Positions 37,186 through 51,700 of a DNA stretch of 64,000 nucleotides are shown here, piece by piece. Source of the stretch: Antedon mediterranea (lineage: Eukaryota > Echinodermata > Crinoidea > Comatulida > Antedonidae). Numbering within the stretch: position 1 is the stretch's first letter; each line of letters begins with the position of its first letter. The position numbers and the translations under genes are program-made. A model generated the notes under the pieces. That model ran no database searches, was not told where the DNA came from, and was given only the letters and a program-made list of their open reading frames with translations. The stretch is taken from the NCBI RefSeq assembly GCF_964355755.1, contig NC_092675.1, positions 15,577,312 to 15,641,311 on the forward strand, read 5' to 3'.

Positions 37186-39159
37186 ACATATGAACTTTCA
37201 CTCATACATCATGAATTTTATTGTAAAAAAAGAAAGAAATTTGACAACATATTCCATTTGAGTGTTCATTAAAATTGATTTATTATACAGGAAAAGGCAT
37301 ATTCCTAATACAATAAAAAAAGAAATAGTATATATTATGATATATAACGAGACCAACATATTTCACAATGTATATAATTTTAAAACAGCAACATGTAATA
37401 ATATTTGAAACCAACATTTGACCAAAAGTAGAATATAATAAAACTGCAAACTGGTATGATGTATGCAATAACAATAGAAGTATTATAATGATAATGAATA
37501 ATATAGTAATATTATCTTGAAAAATGTTAGTTTGCTGTTAAACACACGAGATAGAATAAATACCCTGTGTAGAAATAAAATTAAAAAATCAATGCTGGCA
37601 TTCTACGACCCTTTAAATCATTAACATATTTAAGTAGTTATTATTCAATGAAAAAAAAAACACAACTTTTCATTTGTTTATTTACTTTTTTAAAATGGTC
37701 AAAGTATTTGAAGTGAGTATTGAAACGTAAGTTATGTTTGTTAGTGGTTATATGTTAATATTCATTACAAAACTGGATTTAATACAAAAATCTATTTCTT
37801 TTTAGAGAATGAGGTAAAAATAACATATAAAACTAATTGTTATCTCATTGTTACATTGTTCTTGTGTTACATATTAAATGCATCCTTCAACTATTTTTTG
37901 GCATCATTTATTATAATATTTTAAATGCGTTATTTGATGGAGTTATTAAGTAAATCAAAATATTAATACAACTGCACTAATTTAAAATCAGATGAACATC
38001 AAAAACAAAATCACGTTCATAAATCATATTTTATATGAAAAATAAAGCTGACTATTACGGATTTACAACAATCATAAGTATATTTAGAAATTATATGTAA
38101 ATAAAATGAATACAATAAATAGAACACTTTACAGTAATACACTACACTTAAATACATAATCATACATCAAACTATCGTGGTTGACAATGAAATAAATATC
38201 AAGTTTTTGAAAATCAATTTACATGATTGTGATTTTACATTGGTCTTTAGTAAATTTCACCAATGATTCTAACCGAATTCTGAAAGGAATCTTCTACATT
38301 TGATTTTAATCCAAACATTATTAATTTCCCATATAAGATATAGAATTAACATTGCATTTTATTGTATTATCCATATTGTGTGACAATTACTTATAATTAC
38401 TTTGCATCCAACTACTCATCTCATCATAAGACATCTCTCAAAATCACATGCATCCTTAATCTTTTATTTTTATCAAATAAATTTCTCCAAAAAATATCCA
38501 ACCAATCATTAATATTATCTCATTAAAACTTGATTATTAAGAATAATGTTTAACCTTAGACATATCCAAAATATTATTTATTTACAATTTTATAATATAG
38601 TAATAGTATAGTAATTTATATAGCTGTACTGAAGGAAACTAAAAGAGAGCTGGTTTTAAACATTACGCTCTCTAAAAGGCAAAAGCCTCAACATAGCAAT
38701 CCCTCCAGCCCCATATACACCTAAAAATAAGGTTTATTTCTCGTAATAGTAATTTATACATTACTGCACAACACTTTAACTTCTCTCTCTTGTATTTACA
38801 AATCTCAACTAGAAGACTTTAGCAAGTTATACCCATGTCTTATTTACACCATTGAGACCTACATCAGTATGTGATTTTTCCACTACATTTTTAATTGATT
38901 ACACACTGGGTAAAATATTCCTAAATGTTAGCCATGTTTAGATGTAATGGACAATGTAATCTGTGATAGCATGTGGTAATAAAATGTAGTAAAATTTGGT
39001 TCAACAACACTCACTACATAATCAATAGCACCTGCAGTAATTTGCATATTATCTTATTTAACCTAGTAAAGTTAATATTAATTATCAATATCAATCAATA
39101 ATTATGTTTTGCATGCTGCTCCTTAAATGAAACCATTTTACAAGATAGCTATTAATTAA

Positions 39160-39287
39160 GCTCTGTCTACACTATTAAAACGAGTTTGACAAAAAAGTGT
39201 GATGTGCCCAAATTATGGTAGTGATACGACATCATTGTGTTCATATATGGGCACATCACCTTTTTTGTCAAATACCAGGACAGAGTC
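39160..39287 (+). mobile_element. MITE-C copy 2
   Basis: Begins gctctgtctacactat and contains gtgatgtgcccaaatta. The right inverted repeat is damaged (ggacagagt). Confidence 0.75.
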
Positions 39288-39779
39288 ATGATCAGTTGAA
39301 TTTAATAAAGATATAGAGCACCATTCTCTAAATATACTGATCGGGTTCAGTATATGAAAAACTGAATAGAAAGTTTTACATACAACATTATAATTCTACA
39401 TTCAACATAAACACTGCTAATCATAATACAAAAGAATAAAACAACAAAATACAATATACTTAACACAATCCATAATTACAATATAATCTGTAACAACATG
39501 TTTAAATTGTGAAATAATAATGGTTGTCATTCCTCGATATCCTTTGATATCTCTTGTTATCTGTAGGATGTGGATAGTTTGCTGAACTGATGGTTATTGC
39601 CTATTCACAATGGCTCTGCACAGTTCATAGTGCAAGAAACAGTGATCAGACAATTCTGTATCTAAAAATTCATATGCAATGTTTTTGTAGTTAAAATAAA
39701 CAACATTTGACAAAAACATAAAAGGGAAGATGTATTATTATATATATAAACAATTTATAATCTCAATTCATAACAAGAC

Positions 39780-42700
39780 TTATCGGTTCATCGAGTTTGT
39801 CCCCGTTACTGCTTGTGATCTTTTCTGTGAAGCTTGTCGTTGGCGGGCAAGGAAAGATTGTCCACCTCCAGAGTGGATTAGCCGGTCTTCAGCTGCTTTT
39901 CGGTGAAGATTCATACCCTATAGTATGCAATAAATATTATTTCAATTACCATATTTATTCAAATAAATGTGATGTTTGAATAAATGCCCTGCTCTGAATA
40001 AACGCTCAAATCAAATCAACCCCGACCCCACTTCGAATAAACGGTCAGCCACATGCATATATACAAAATATTGTATCACAACACACTTTTATTTGTAGTA
40101 GAATTCATTGATTGACATGATCTACAATTTACCAAGCATGTTGATACAATTTTTACTGTATTACAGTATATCACCTCTTTATATAAAAAAATTAAATTTG
40201 TTTAACTAGGGGTATTTATTTGATTATACAAGGTACCACTACCATATTACACCAAATAGTTAGGGACCCAGAAAGGGGTTACCTGCACCCTCTAGCAAAC
40301 TAGTGTTATGTTTTTTTGCTTTCTTATATCAATACAAAACAATTTTTTGCTGTTGGACAAAAAAAAATTGGGATGCTTGGTCACTACAGGGGCTAAAAGT
40401 TAGGACTTTGCGTAAAAGTGGACGGAAACCGCTTTTCAGACCAATAATCAAGAAATTGGCCATATGAATATCTCAGCAACCACTGGTCAGAAAATGATAA
40501 TTGTGATCTCAAATTACTTTCAAAGTATTAAATTATATTATTATTCGACTAGACGTACCTTTTATTTTGTATCAGCAGCATATACAGTAATTTTTACAAC
40601 AATATTTCTATAAGGGTAATCTAATTAATCATAATGAACGCAAAACTCAGAAGATACATATATCTATTCACTATTCACAAATTTTGGCAAATTTGACTTA
40701 TTATTTTATTTTTGACCATTGGTCAAGAAAATGGTCATATCAATATCTCAGCAACCACTAGTCAGAAAGTTATAATTTTAGTCTCAAATTACTCGCAATA
40801 TATATATTTATATTTGCTCTAATACAACAGAAATACACAAAATGTTTAAAAACACCTTATTTTGACATTTAACCTATAGCTGGTACAAACATTTTTGCGT
40901 GGAGCACACATACATTTTTAATAATTAGCAAATATTGATGTCTTGCTTAATATCAAAATATCAGTGGTTGTTGTGTGCATATGGTATATACTATGGATAC
41001 TTTGTATTGAAAATCTATGGCACGCCAGGACGGACATAACTATGTCAAGTTGACCTCGTTCGTGTTATGTAGACATTGCTCGTGTTGAGTTTACACATCG
41101 CTCGTAATAATAATAATAATTCATTGAAACTACACCTTTACAACGGTGGCACCCGTTCATACACGGTGCGTTCTATATACAGATAGACATTCAACAGATA
41201 CAAATTAATAAATACAAACAGATACAGAATAAAACTAGTCAACCGCCGACTTGATCGCCATCGTAGTCGTACGTCACTTATGCAATATACAATGAGTTAA
41301 AAAGAAAAGTGGTACAGTAACTGAAAAAAAATATATTGTACCAAAATTTAAAAATAGTAATATTAAAAACTCAAAATAAAAAGATCTCTATACTGCAACA
41401 AAACAAAAACATTACATGCTATCTGCGAGTTGTATAAGATTGTTTCGTATTTTCCATGATCTTGTTAGGTATACTTTACAAAATTTGTCAAGACTCAATA
41501 GAACATTATTACTGAGGGGTAGTGTATCCGTCCCCAGAACATATAACATTTTTTCGTCATTATTACTCGTGCAGAATGTTTCCCAAACATCTAACTCGTT
41601 ATGAAAAATTAAGTCTTGTTTAAGTATATTTAGCTGTTCTTCTCTTACACATTGTAATGTATCACAACTAAATAAAAAGTGAGATATGTCCTCTATATTT
41701 CCAGAGTTACATAATGAACAGAGACCATCATTATCCACGGTCCATTTACTTAATTTAAAATTTAAAGGGAGAGTATTGGAACGGGCTTGAAATTTAAGAC
41801 GGGTACCATTAAAATTTGTTTTATCAAGTAAAAACTTTTCAAGATCCGGCTTTGATTTTAACTTTGCATAAAAAGATAGCGACGATTTAGATGCGAGGTC
41901 CTCTGACCATTGATTATTTACATTATCTAAAATATTTTGTTTCAGTAAATTAAACCAATTTTCCATAGTGCGATTTTTAATAACATTGTTAAAAATATGC
42001 ATGCATTCAAATCTACAGAAAGTGGTTCGTACACAACTAAGAAATTTAAATCGTAATTCTTTTGTGTTGTAATTAAGCATAGTCTTGTACAATAGGTTGG
42101 GCCATTGTTTCTCATTTAACCAGACTAAACGTTCAAAGAATTTTAGTTGTAATATGTTATGAGATACGGTTAAGGGTATCCATCGTAAATCTCCATATAA
42201 GGCCACTTTGGGTGTATACACTGGTGCTTTTAAAATATATCGTGCCATCTGCATTTGAAGCCGTTCCCGTCTCTCAATATCTGAATTGGACCCTCCAGTT
42301 CAAACAGAGCAAGCAAAATTAATAGAAGGTAAAACAACATTGTCAATATGCGGATGTTCACATAAATTTCTCAATATTAGCACTCCTAGATATTGGTAGG
42401 TGTCTGTTTCTGTGATGTGATGTTTGCCAAGATCCCATTGTTTATATTTATTTATCTTTTTTCCAAATTCATAGTTAAAATTAATTTTCCAATCATTTGA
42501 AAAATCACCTGCTAATTTAAGCATCTTTTTAAGGTCATGCTCATTATTGGCAATTAGCACGACATCATCAGCCCAGAAAAGACTACCCATCCATTTATCT
42601 TGAATCTTAACACCAACATTATTAAATTCATTAATAAAAATGGAAAAGAGTACAGGAGATAGAGTACATCCCTGTTTAACTCCTTGATCGATTACAAATG

Positions 42701-45700
42701 AATCATTAGAAATGTTTCAAAATTGTACATATCCTTCAACATTTTTATATAATTTGTCAATATGTTTCCATATATTACCCCTAATACCACAATTCCATAT
42801 AGCTTTTAGTAGCCCTTCTCGCCATACACTGTCGAATGCCTTTCGGAAGTCCAGGAAAGCCATATAGGTGTTTTTCCCTTCTGCAAATCTGCAGGCAACA
42901 ATACTTTTTAATGTAAAAATGTGATCCTCACACCTATGCTGTGCGCGAAAACCTCCCTGTACTTCCAAAAGGACATCGCCTTCTTCAAGAAAATCGGTTA
43001 TTGAGAAAGCAATAATCCTATTGAAAATCTTAGATATACAGGAAGTCAAAGAAATACCTCTATAATTATTTAAGTCTAACCTATTTCCTTTTTTGAAAAT
43101 AAGGATAATAGTAGATTTGTTCCATTCATTTGGAATTTCTCCTAGTTCGATAATTCTTTGGAACATAAACAAAAGAGAGTATTCAATATAAACACCCCCA
43201 TTTTTTAGGAGTTCGTTTGTAATTCCGTCTGGCCCTGACGCCTTATTATTTTTGGCATGTGCAAGAGCAATAGAAACAGTATTAATATTTAATTTGATAT
43301 TATGTAGGAATGATTCCGAGTGTTCATTACTATTTGCATTATTATCATTAATATTAGTATTATTATTAGAATTTTCTGAACTTAGATCGGAACGTACCTT
43401 CTGGATAAACATCGACGTGTTAAGTGAGATGCAATCAGACATATTCATATGCATTGTTCCTAGAGTTTCCCAGTATTGTTTTACTGTTTGGTTCATTTTA
43501 ACTTTTTCCGTAATAATTTCGTCCGAAAAAGGTGATTTAATACAACTGACCACTTCCTGTTTATGTTTAGGGCCTCTTAGGGCTTTCCAGAAATCTTTAC
43601 ATCTTGGTCCACCTTTATTAGCAATTTTAATTGAATTATCGACTCTTTTCTTGTTAATCTTTTGTTTAATTAAAATTTTAGTATCGGCACGTTTTTCCAG
43701 GTAATTATTCCATAAAAATTCTGAAGTAGCATTATCTTTATCTTCTCTTTTAATGTACTTTCTACGCGTTCGTGCAGCATTTTTGCTACGTTTTATTGCA
43801 ATATCAGCTTCTTTATCAAACCATGGTTTATGTTTATTATTAATTACTCTCTTTCCAATTCCATTTACCGCAGCTGAAATAACAATTGACTTCCATGTTT
43901 CCCAAATGTCATTAACATTATTGAAGTTGTTAACAATAACATCCCAGTTATCAAAGCCTAAAGTTCAGTTCTTGGTGGTAAGCAGAATAATCTTGACCTT
44001 TATGTGTATCCCAAATGACTGACTTATTCTTTCTTTCACCTAAACTATACTGATTATTTTCATAATTAATTAAATTTAGGATCAACATGTAATGATCACT
44101 ACCAATACTATAATGCCTAAGTTCGTCTACTATTAGCTTACTAATCTTATTAAGAATACATTTAGAAGAGAGCATATAGTCAATTGTACTGGTCTGATTA
44201 CCTTTTACCCATGTTATTTTCCCTTCACAGAAGATAGTACGATTCAGTATTTCTAAACTAGAATTATTACTGAACTCTAGTAACTTAATTCCGTTTGAGT
44301 TTAAAGTTCTATCACCATTTACAATTGCATTGCCTATCCAACCATTAAAATCGCCTATTATCAGGATAGAGGGGTTATCCTTTTCGTTAATATTTTCTAT
44401 CTTTAAAATTTCTAATAAGAGTTGATTATATAATTCTGCAGTCAACTCTTTATTAACTCCCTCGACGGGAAAATATACAACGGCAATATAAAAAGGTTTG
44501 TTATTAATATTCATTTTTAGCCACATCCTTTCATATTCATCTAAATTGCTTTCAAATAAGTTTTCATCGAGTACAACAATATCATTAGACACAAATAGGC
44601 CAATACCCCCTCCATTCTTAAGCTTCCTATTTTTACCGAACCATTTATACCCATTAACAGAGACTGCCAGATCGTTTCTTAAAAATGTCTCAGTGACACC
44701 AAAGATATCTATATTATTGTTATATAAAAGGATGAAACTTCATACATTTTAGGTCTGAGATGATTAACATTATTAAAGGCAATTTTAAGAGTTGACTCTT
44801 TAAAAGGTGTTTACCTTTTTTACCTCCTCTTCTATGTCGATAGTTCTTTTTGGAGTTCGAGCTAGATGGTGATTCAATCAATTCTGCTATATTGGTTCCA
44901 TGTGTGATTGTGAGTTCATCATTTAAATAGCAAAATCTATTGTCCTCATGACGTTCGTAGTGTTTTGAAAAGTTGCAGGCTGTATCCTATGGGGACCGGT
45001 CGTTGTGTAACCCGTCTCGTTGCTGAGTACAGTTGTATGCTTTGTGCCCTATCTTGTGGCAAGTGAAACATTTTATCGCGTGATTGTAGTGTGATTTGTT
45101 AGACCACACTTCTGACAACGCGATACATAGCTTTGTGACAGGCGTTTTCCTTTTGTTGTTTTCGTAACATTGTGTCCTCTATTGTCTTTCCGCTTCCGTT
45201 GTGCTATCTTGTAAGTGTTCGCGTCATTTACTCTTGTTTTAATAATGTTATGTACCATATCGATGTTGTGAATTAAGGTTCGCGTGCCTTCCTTGGAGAG
45301 ATGCAAGCCACTACCGTTAAGGTTCCTTCTTGTTAAAGATCCATTTTTAAGCTTAAACGTTTGATCATGATCGACGAACTCGCAACGATGGGAGTCTTCG
45401 CGATTTCTTTGATTGCATCATTAAAGTCGTTGACAAGTAGTTGGTATTGCGGGTTATCAGATCTTGGACATACAGATGAGATTAATAATGAGGCGTTAGG
45501 TAGATCAGATTTCAACTCTTCTATCATGCCTTTGAAATCGGTAATTCCTTGGTTACACTTTTCTTCGGATACACAGTTATTTGTACCCACACGTATTACG
45601 ATATTTTCATAATGGTGGTCTGACTTGCTGATAACACTCAATTTATTCTTTATATCACATACTTTTGCACCTCTCATGCAGATGACTTTGGTTGTTTGAA

Positions 45701-48700
45701 GTCCTCCTTCATTTATATCCTTTACCATTGAGTCGCCGATTATTAGTTTCAATTTTTCATTAGGCTTATTTTCGGGTCTTCCTGATGACTTTGAATGGGA
45801 ATGTTTCGATGAAGAAGGTTGATTCACACTGTCTGTGCGAGGCGTATCTTTCGTTGTAGTTGTTGACTGCATGCGTAATTGCGATTGCATGTTTGTAATT
45901 ATAGTCGCTTGTTCTTTCATTTCGTTCTTTAGATGTTGGTTGATTTTGATTAGATTTGTAATCGTCTCCTCAAGTTCTGATGTTTTCTTATGCATATTGC
46001 CGAGATTCATAGGAATCTCTTTACAAGTCGGGCATATCCAAATGCGTGGATTCTGCTTTACTTTCATTCCCACACATAGCTTGTGGTGTGAGCTTCACAT
46101 AACGCGCATTCTAGTGATTTGCCCTTTTCCAAATTAACGTGAAATACATTTGATTGTGGATGGTATTTGACTGTCGTCTTGGTAAATCTCTGGATCAATA
46201 TCTTGAAAAACTTAGTCCACTGTAGTTGTAGGACCGTCGTCTCCATTTGAGTGTTCCATTGTGATTTGAAGGTATATTCTTTGTTCTGACAAAGGATGTT
46301 AGCTTTTATGGCCTAGCTTTTAGCTTGGTTAGGAACAACCGAGTTTATACATCGCTCGTGTTATGGAGACATCGCTCGTGCCTTACTCCATGAGTTTACA
46401 CATTGCTCGTGTTATGTTGACATCGCTCGTGTTGAGTTTATACACATCGTTCGTGTTATGTTGACATTGCTCGTGTTACACGTCGAGCGTGTTGAGTTTT
46501 TACACGACGTCGCGAGTGTTGAGTTTTTACACATCGCGCGTGTTGAGTTTTAACAAGTCGCGCGTGTTGAGTTTTAACAAGTCGCGCGTGTTGAGTTTTT
46601 ACACATCTTTCTCAAGCATAGTAATGTCAGCATTTTTATTTATTCTTTTAGCCAGTTTTATTGCATATTTTAACTAATTATTGGAACCTGTATAATGTAA
46701 TAGATAGTATTTTTGATGTTCTTATATGTTGCTTTTAAAATTTAATTGTATCCCTGTATTATTCAAGTCTGTTTTTAATATATTGATTGTTTTAAATAAT
46801 ATAAATATTGTTTATAGTACGCAACATAAGATTGTAGAACTTTGTCATAAGATTGACCTGTAGATGTTATAATATATGACTTTAGAGTTGCGCATCGTAA
46901 GTTACGAGTGATTTTATGGATTTCGCGTATTTAACATATATCGAAAACCATATAACAATTTAAATTGAAACTTAGCAAATATGTAATTTATATCACATGA
47001 CCTGTCCCTTAAATTTTTGAACCAAGATCATTTAACCTCTCAAAATTGTAATGAGGTATCCACAAATACAGCACAATCTGCTTTATAGGGACTGCTACTA
47101 TACACTTTACAGTAGTACAGTTTCTAGGTGGCCTTGTACCACTGGACACTAGTGATTAAGGAGTCATAAATCATTAGAATTAGTGATTAAGAGCTTTTAC
47201 TACACTGAGTGAGGCTCTCCTCATCAGGGTATGACTGAAAATTAATCTAAGGAGCTTGTACACATAATGATGCGCGAACTTTCTGTGGAAAAAAATGGCA
47301 TGTTTCACATACTGTATATATTATAAGGCACAAAATAGACAGATTATTATTATATTATTATCAGGTCATAAGTGCTGCAATCTTTTTTCTGTTTCCTAGC
47401 GTACGTGCACCTGGCGTCGTTGTTGTGCGGATAACTAACTCATCAAAGTGACAAGTTCAAATCTAGTTAAAATTGTAAATGTGCTCCACGCAAAAATATA
47501 TATATACAGCTATAGGTTAAATGTCAAAATAAGGTGTTTGTTAACATTTTGTGTATTTCTATTGTATTAGAGCAAATATAAATATATTTTTTTATTTCAT
47601 TTTATTTTATTCAATTAAAACCAACAGCGATAAATACCGCCACTAACAGGTTTGAAACATAAAACAATACAACATCAAAAACGGTTAACAATAAAATACA
47701 GATAAAATATATAAATATATATATAAAACATAGATATACTTTGCGAGTAATTTGAGACCACAATTATCACTTTCTGACCAGTGGTTGCTGCGATATTCAT
47801 ATGGCAAATTTCTTGACCAGTGGTCAGAAAAGGGGTTTCCGTCCACTTTTAGCAAATGTTGCCCATTAGAGTGAATAGAAATATGGGTCTTCCGAGTAGC
47901 TCGTCACAAAAATATTCCAATACACCCAGTAGTTACCAAGTTACGCCAAGTCTTAACTTTGACCATATTGACCTTTTGGCCCCTGTACTGACCAAGCATT
48001 CCAATTTGTTTTCTTGTCTTCTACCTCTGTACAACTCTACTAATGATTATATATAATAATAATATAATAGATAATGACATTTCAATAATGCTGATTTGTT
48101 TGTTTTTGTTTGTTTAAGAAATATACTTACCATATTATACCAAGCTGAAACTATCAATTTCTCTTCTATGTCTCTGGTAACCTTTGACTTCTCTTTTTCA
48201 CTCTAATGTATACAAAAATAAAATATCTGTAATTATAATTTCATTTTCATTCAAATGTTTGTAACTACTGTGGAATAACTTTGCGTCAGGGTATCAACAC
48301 AAATAGAACTATATTTCAAATTTGAACAATAAAATGAAAGCCCCAGTGTAGTGGTCTAATGGTCAGAACATCTGCTTATTATGCAGAAGGTTCTAAGTTT
48401 GAATCTAGGTTGGGGCGGTCTTTTCTCATTCTCACAGATTTCCTCATCTCTATCATTCATTAATATTCAGTATATCACCAGGCGGATTTCAAAATTCATT
48501 TTTTTTAAAACATCTTTGCAAATATGACTCGCCTCTAAATGTTCTATAGTACGTTGTTTCTCTTGTAGTTGGCTTTTAAGAGCTTGTATCTCTGGTGCTG
48601 ATCCAGGATTGTGTTTAGGGTCTAGGGTTCGAATCACTGCCTTTGCTTTTTCTAAATACTTCTTATATCTCTCTTCCATTGCCTTCATATCCTGATCTTT

Positions 48701-51700
48701 CTTAACAAGCTGTGTCTGCATAATTTTAACTTTATCTGCTAAAAAAAAAATTATACAATGTTACACTATGAAAACAATTATTTCAAAAATACATTTTGCA
48801 TTAAATTATAATGAGATTTATATGCATGTTGCGCAGTGTGTTGGACGTTGGACTAATGATCAGGAGATCATGGGTTTGAATCCTTTAAGCAAGACACTTT
48901 ACTTACATTTGCCTCTCTTCACCCAGGTGTACAAATGGGTACCTGGCAGACACAACTTTGCGCTGCATTATGGGAGTATGTTTCCATACATCTTTGATAA
49001 AAAAATGACCGGGGTAATAATATGTACAGTGCTTAGAGGTTTAACAACATTTTATTATTTAGCACTTTATCTTATAAAAATATTATATTATATGTGCTCT
49101 AATGTTCTCTTTGGAGCACATTGTCAAGGATTTTTTTAATAGGGTATTTCACAGTAAGGTTAATACAAAACCTCAATTTAATTATGTCTAAATTGTAATC
49201 AATCTTCATACAGTTTATTGAACTGGTCTACGTGTTTTCATATAAATTTTACAGGAATGAAGATATTGATGTGTTATGCATTGAAATTAAAAACTTACTA
49301 TTGGAGACAACTTTGGGCTCTAGATGGTCAATGTATTCCCTCTTTTTCTGTAGTTCTGTGTCAGCTTCAATTAATTTCTCTCTGTAAAGCAAGATAACAA
49401 TATTTCATTTCATTCAGAACCAAATACTGGTATTGCTACAAACCATTCTTCAATAATGCACTTCAAAACAATTCCAAAGTAAAGTTTGAAAAAATAAATC
49501 ATAAATGAAGACGTTTTTTTAATATACAATGAAGCAATCAAAATGCAGTTTAAACTAATCTTTATTTTAAAATAAAATTAACAAAAATGTTAATACTGAA
49601 GTAAAACTGATTTAAGTTTATAATTGTTGTTAGTACAATATGTTACCAAAATTGAACAAATAAAAAACATTCAGCGGCATTAAATTATAACCATCCATTG
49701 GTATTCTAACAACTTTTTTAATTTTAATTTTCAATACAATTATTCCAAAAGAAATAAATAAATAAAAAGTAGCTAAATAAAAAAAAATCTACCCGATGAT
49801 TTTTTAAGCACATTGCTACAGCATACCTCATAATATTTAATAACAGCTATCAATAACTATTATAAAACTACCATTATGATAATACTGCTGTTAGGATACT
49901 AATACTTAATAGCCATTTTCAAAAGCACCCCGTTTTCTTGAAGACCTCTAAATATTATATTTTTTTGCCAAAAAACAAAACCTAGACGTCAAGATAAACT
50001 TTAAAGTTGGCATAGAACACAAAGCGAACCTAATAAACAAAACTTAAAGCCTGTGTTCCCCAAACTTTTTTTTGTAAGTACATACAAAATTAGTTTTTGC
50101 ATTCACTTTCTGTTGCCTATATGAATCTCTTGCTCTGCAAGGCATTCTCACTTTATTTGCATTTGACATGCACTGGGCTTGATAAGCCTAAAGTTACCTC
50201 TTGTTTTGTGACTGAGCATAACCGAAACTGTAAGCCTTAGGCCTGTTGTATCTGGTGCTATAAAGCAAAGGTACACTGTGATGTTGATATAGAGTAGGTC
50301 ACAGACTGACCATACAACATGTTATTAAACAGGTATTCAAGTTGTAAACCAAAGATGTTAAAAACAAATCTCAAAACATGTACCAATACTTTTGCACACT
50401 TTTTTAAAAAACATGACACAATAATGAATGAATATAAAAAGATCTGGTAACAAAATCAGTCGTCATTAATTATTGGAAAAAAACTTGACTATTATGCAAT
50501 GTGGTATTTCTTCTTATTTTCAAAACTGTAGTAGTTTCACATCTCACAATGTGTCCCTTTAAATCCCGAATCACCCTAGAACTTTTTTTTTTCTTTTTAT
50601 ATACTAATTGAATAGATTCAAATTTATGTTACACATTTTGCTGATGCTTGAGAATAGTTACGACGATACGCAATATTTATGCTACAAAATGATTTACTAT
50701 AACATTTTGAGGTATACTTACTTTTGCTCTTCAATCTTCAACTTTAAGTCAGTATTCTGAAAATATTCAGTAAAAACTATGTTTAACACACAGTTAATAC
50801 AAATAAAGTTCTGGTAGTGATAAACCAAGTAGTAGAACCATGGACATAGTCTTAAAATGATAATAATTTAATAAATATTTATTGCCCTTTATGGCAATCA
50901 GAACATTATATATATATGCATCACGAGTAAGAGATAATTAGATAGTCTGGTTACAGTGCTCGATACCATTGATAGAGCTAGATATATATTACAAATAAAA
51001 ACTAGACATGAAACTCGTCACTTTGACGAGTTAGTTATCCGCACGACAAACGCCACGAGCACGTCATACGTTGGAATATTGCACACAGAAAAAGATTATG
51101 GCATTATGACCTGAACTGAAGAATATGATTATGTTATTATTGCTGAATTCTGTTATTTTGTGTCATAATACACAGTATAATCTGTATACATCACATACAG
51201 TGTAGAATAGGTGAAATTACGGGACCCCCTATTTATTCCAATTTTTAACATGTCGACGGTTTCAAAATGGAACGCGAATGTAGCAATTTTGGAAGGAAAT
51301 TATCTCAGCAACAACATATTAGCGTGTAGAAGAAATTTGAATACGTGAAATATTGATGCGCGCTCTTTTAAATGTAATGAATTATAATGCAAAAGATGAA
51401 AATACGACTTTTTTTATTCAACTGGCCATATGATGACATCACAACATCCAATTGGCAAAATGTTTACATGATTTCGTATCTACAATTCAATAGCTTCCAG
51501 AAAAGGTTTTAATCGTGATTATCACATTTCATTCTTACGAGCTATAACAGATTAAAATTTACTGTAAAGATGAAATTTATGCCACATGTAATTTAAATTT
51601 TTAGGCATGATGACGTCATAAAAATTAAAATATTTTTAACTCATGCGAAAGGCAGTTGATTGACCTAGACAATATCAAAATCGGGGTGAAAATGGAAAAC

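Larger units (their letters stand above)
36311..39779. other. Convergent intergenic region and probable Hook 3' UTR
   Basis: No gene was recognised. The right part is likely the Hook 3' UTR (minus strand), whose length is unknown. It contains a SINE-B copy and a MITE-C copy, otherwise AT-rich sequence with chance frames. Confidence 0.45.
41105..46320 (-). mobile_element. LINE-D: non-LTR retrotransposon in the last Hook intron
   Basis: A minus-strand element of about 5.2 kb with ORF1 (about 45,073-46,246) and ORF2 (about 41,412-44,750). Its 3' end is an (ATT)n-type tract at 41,105-41,121, directly against minisatellite sequence. Minisatellite of the same unit resumes about 15 bp after the 5' end, so the LINE inserted into that tract. 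It lies in the same transcriptional direction as Hook. Confidence 0.85.

Noticed and set aside
48467-48532. Coding extension of the Hook exon to a stop at 48,467
   Set aside because: The extension has no family similarity and runs into the SINE tail. The spliced form restores the full conserved C-terminus. Kept only as a possible retained-intron isoform.
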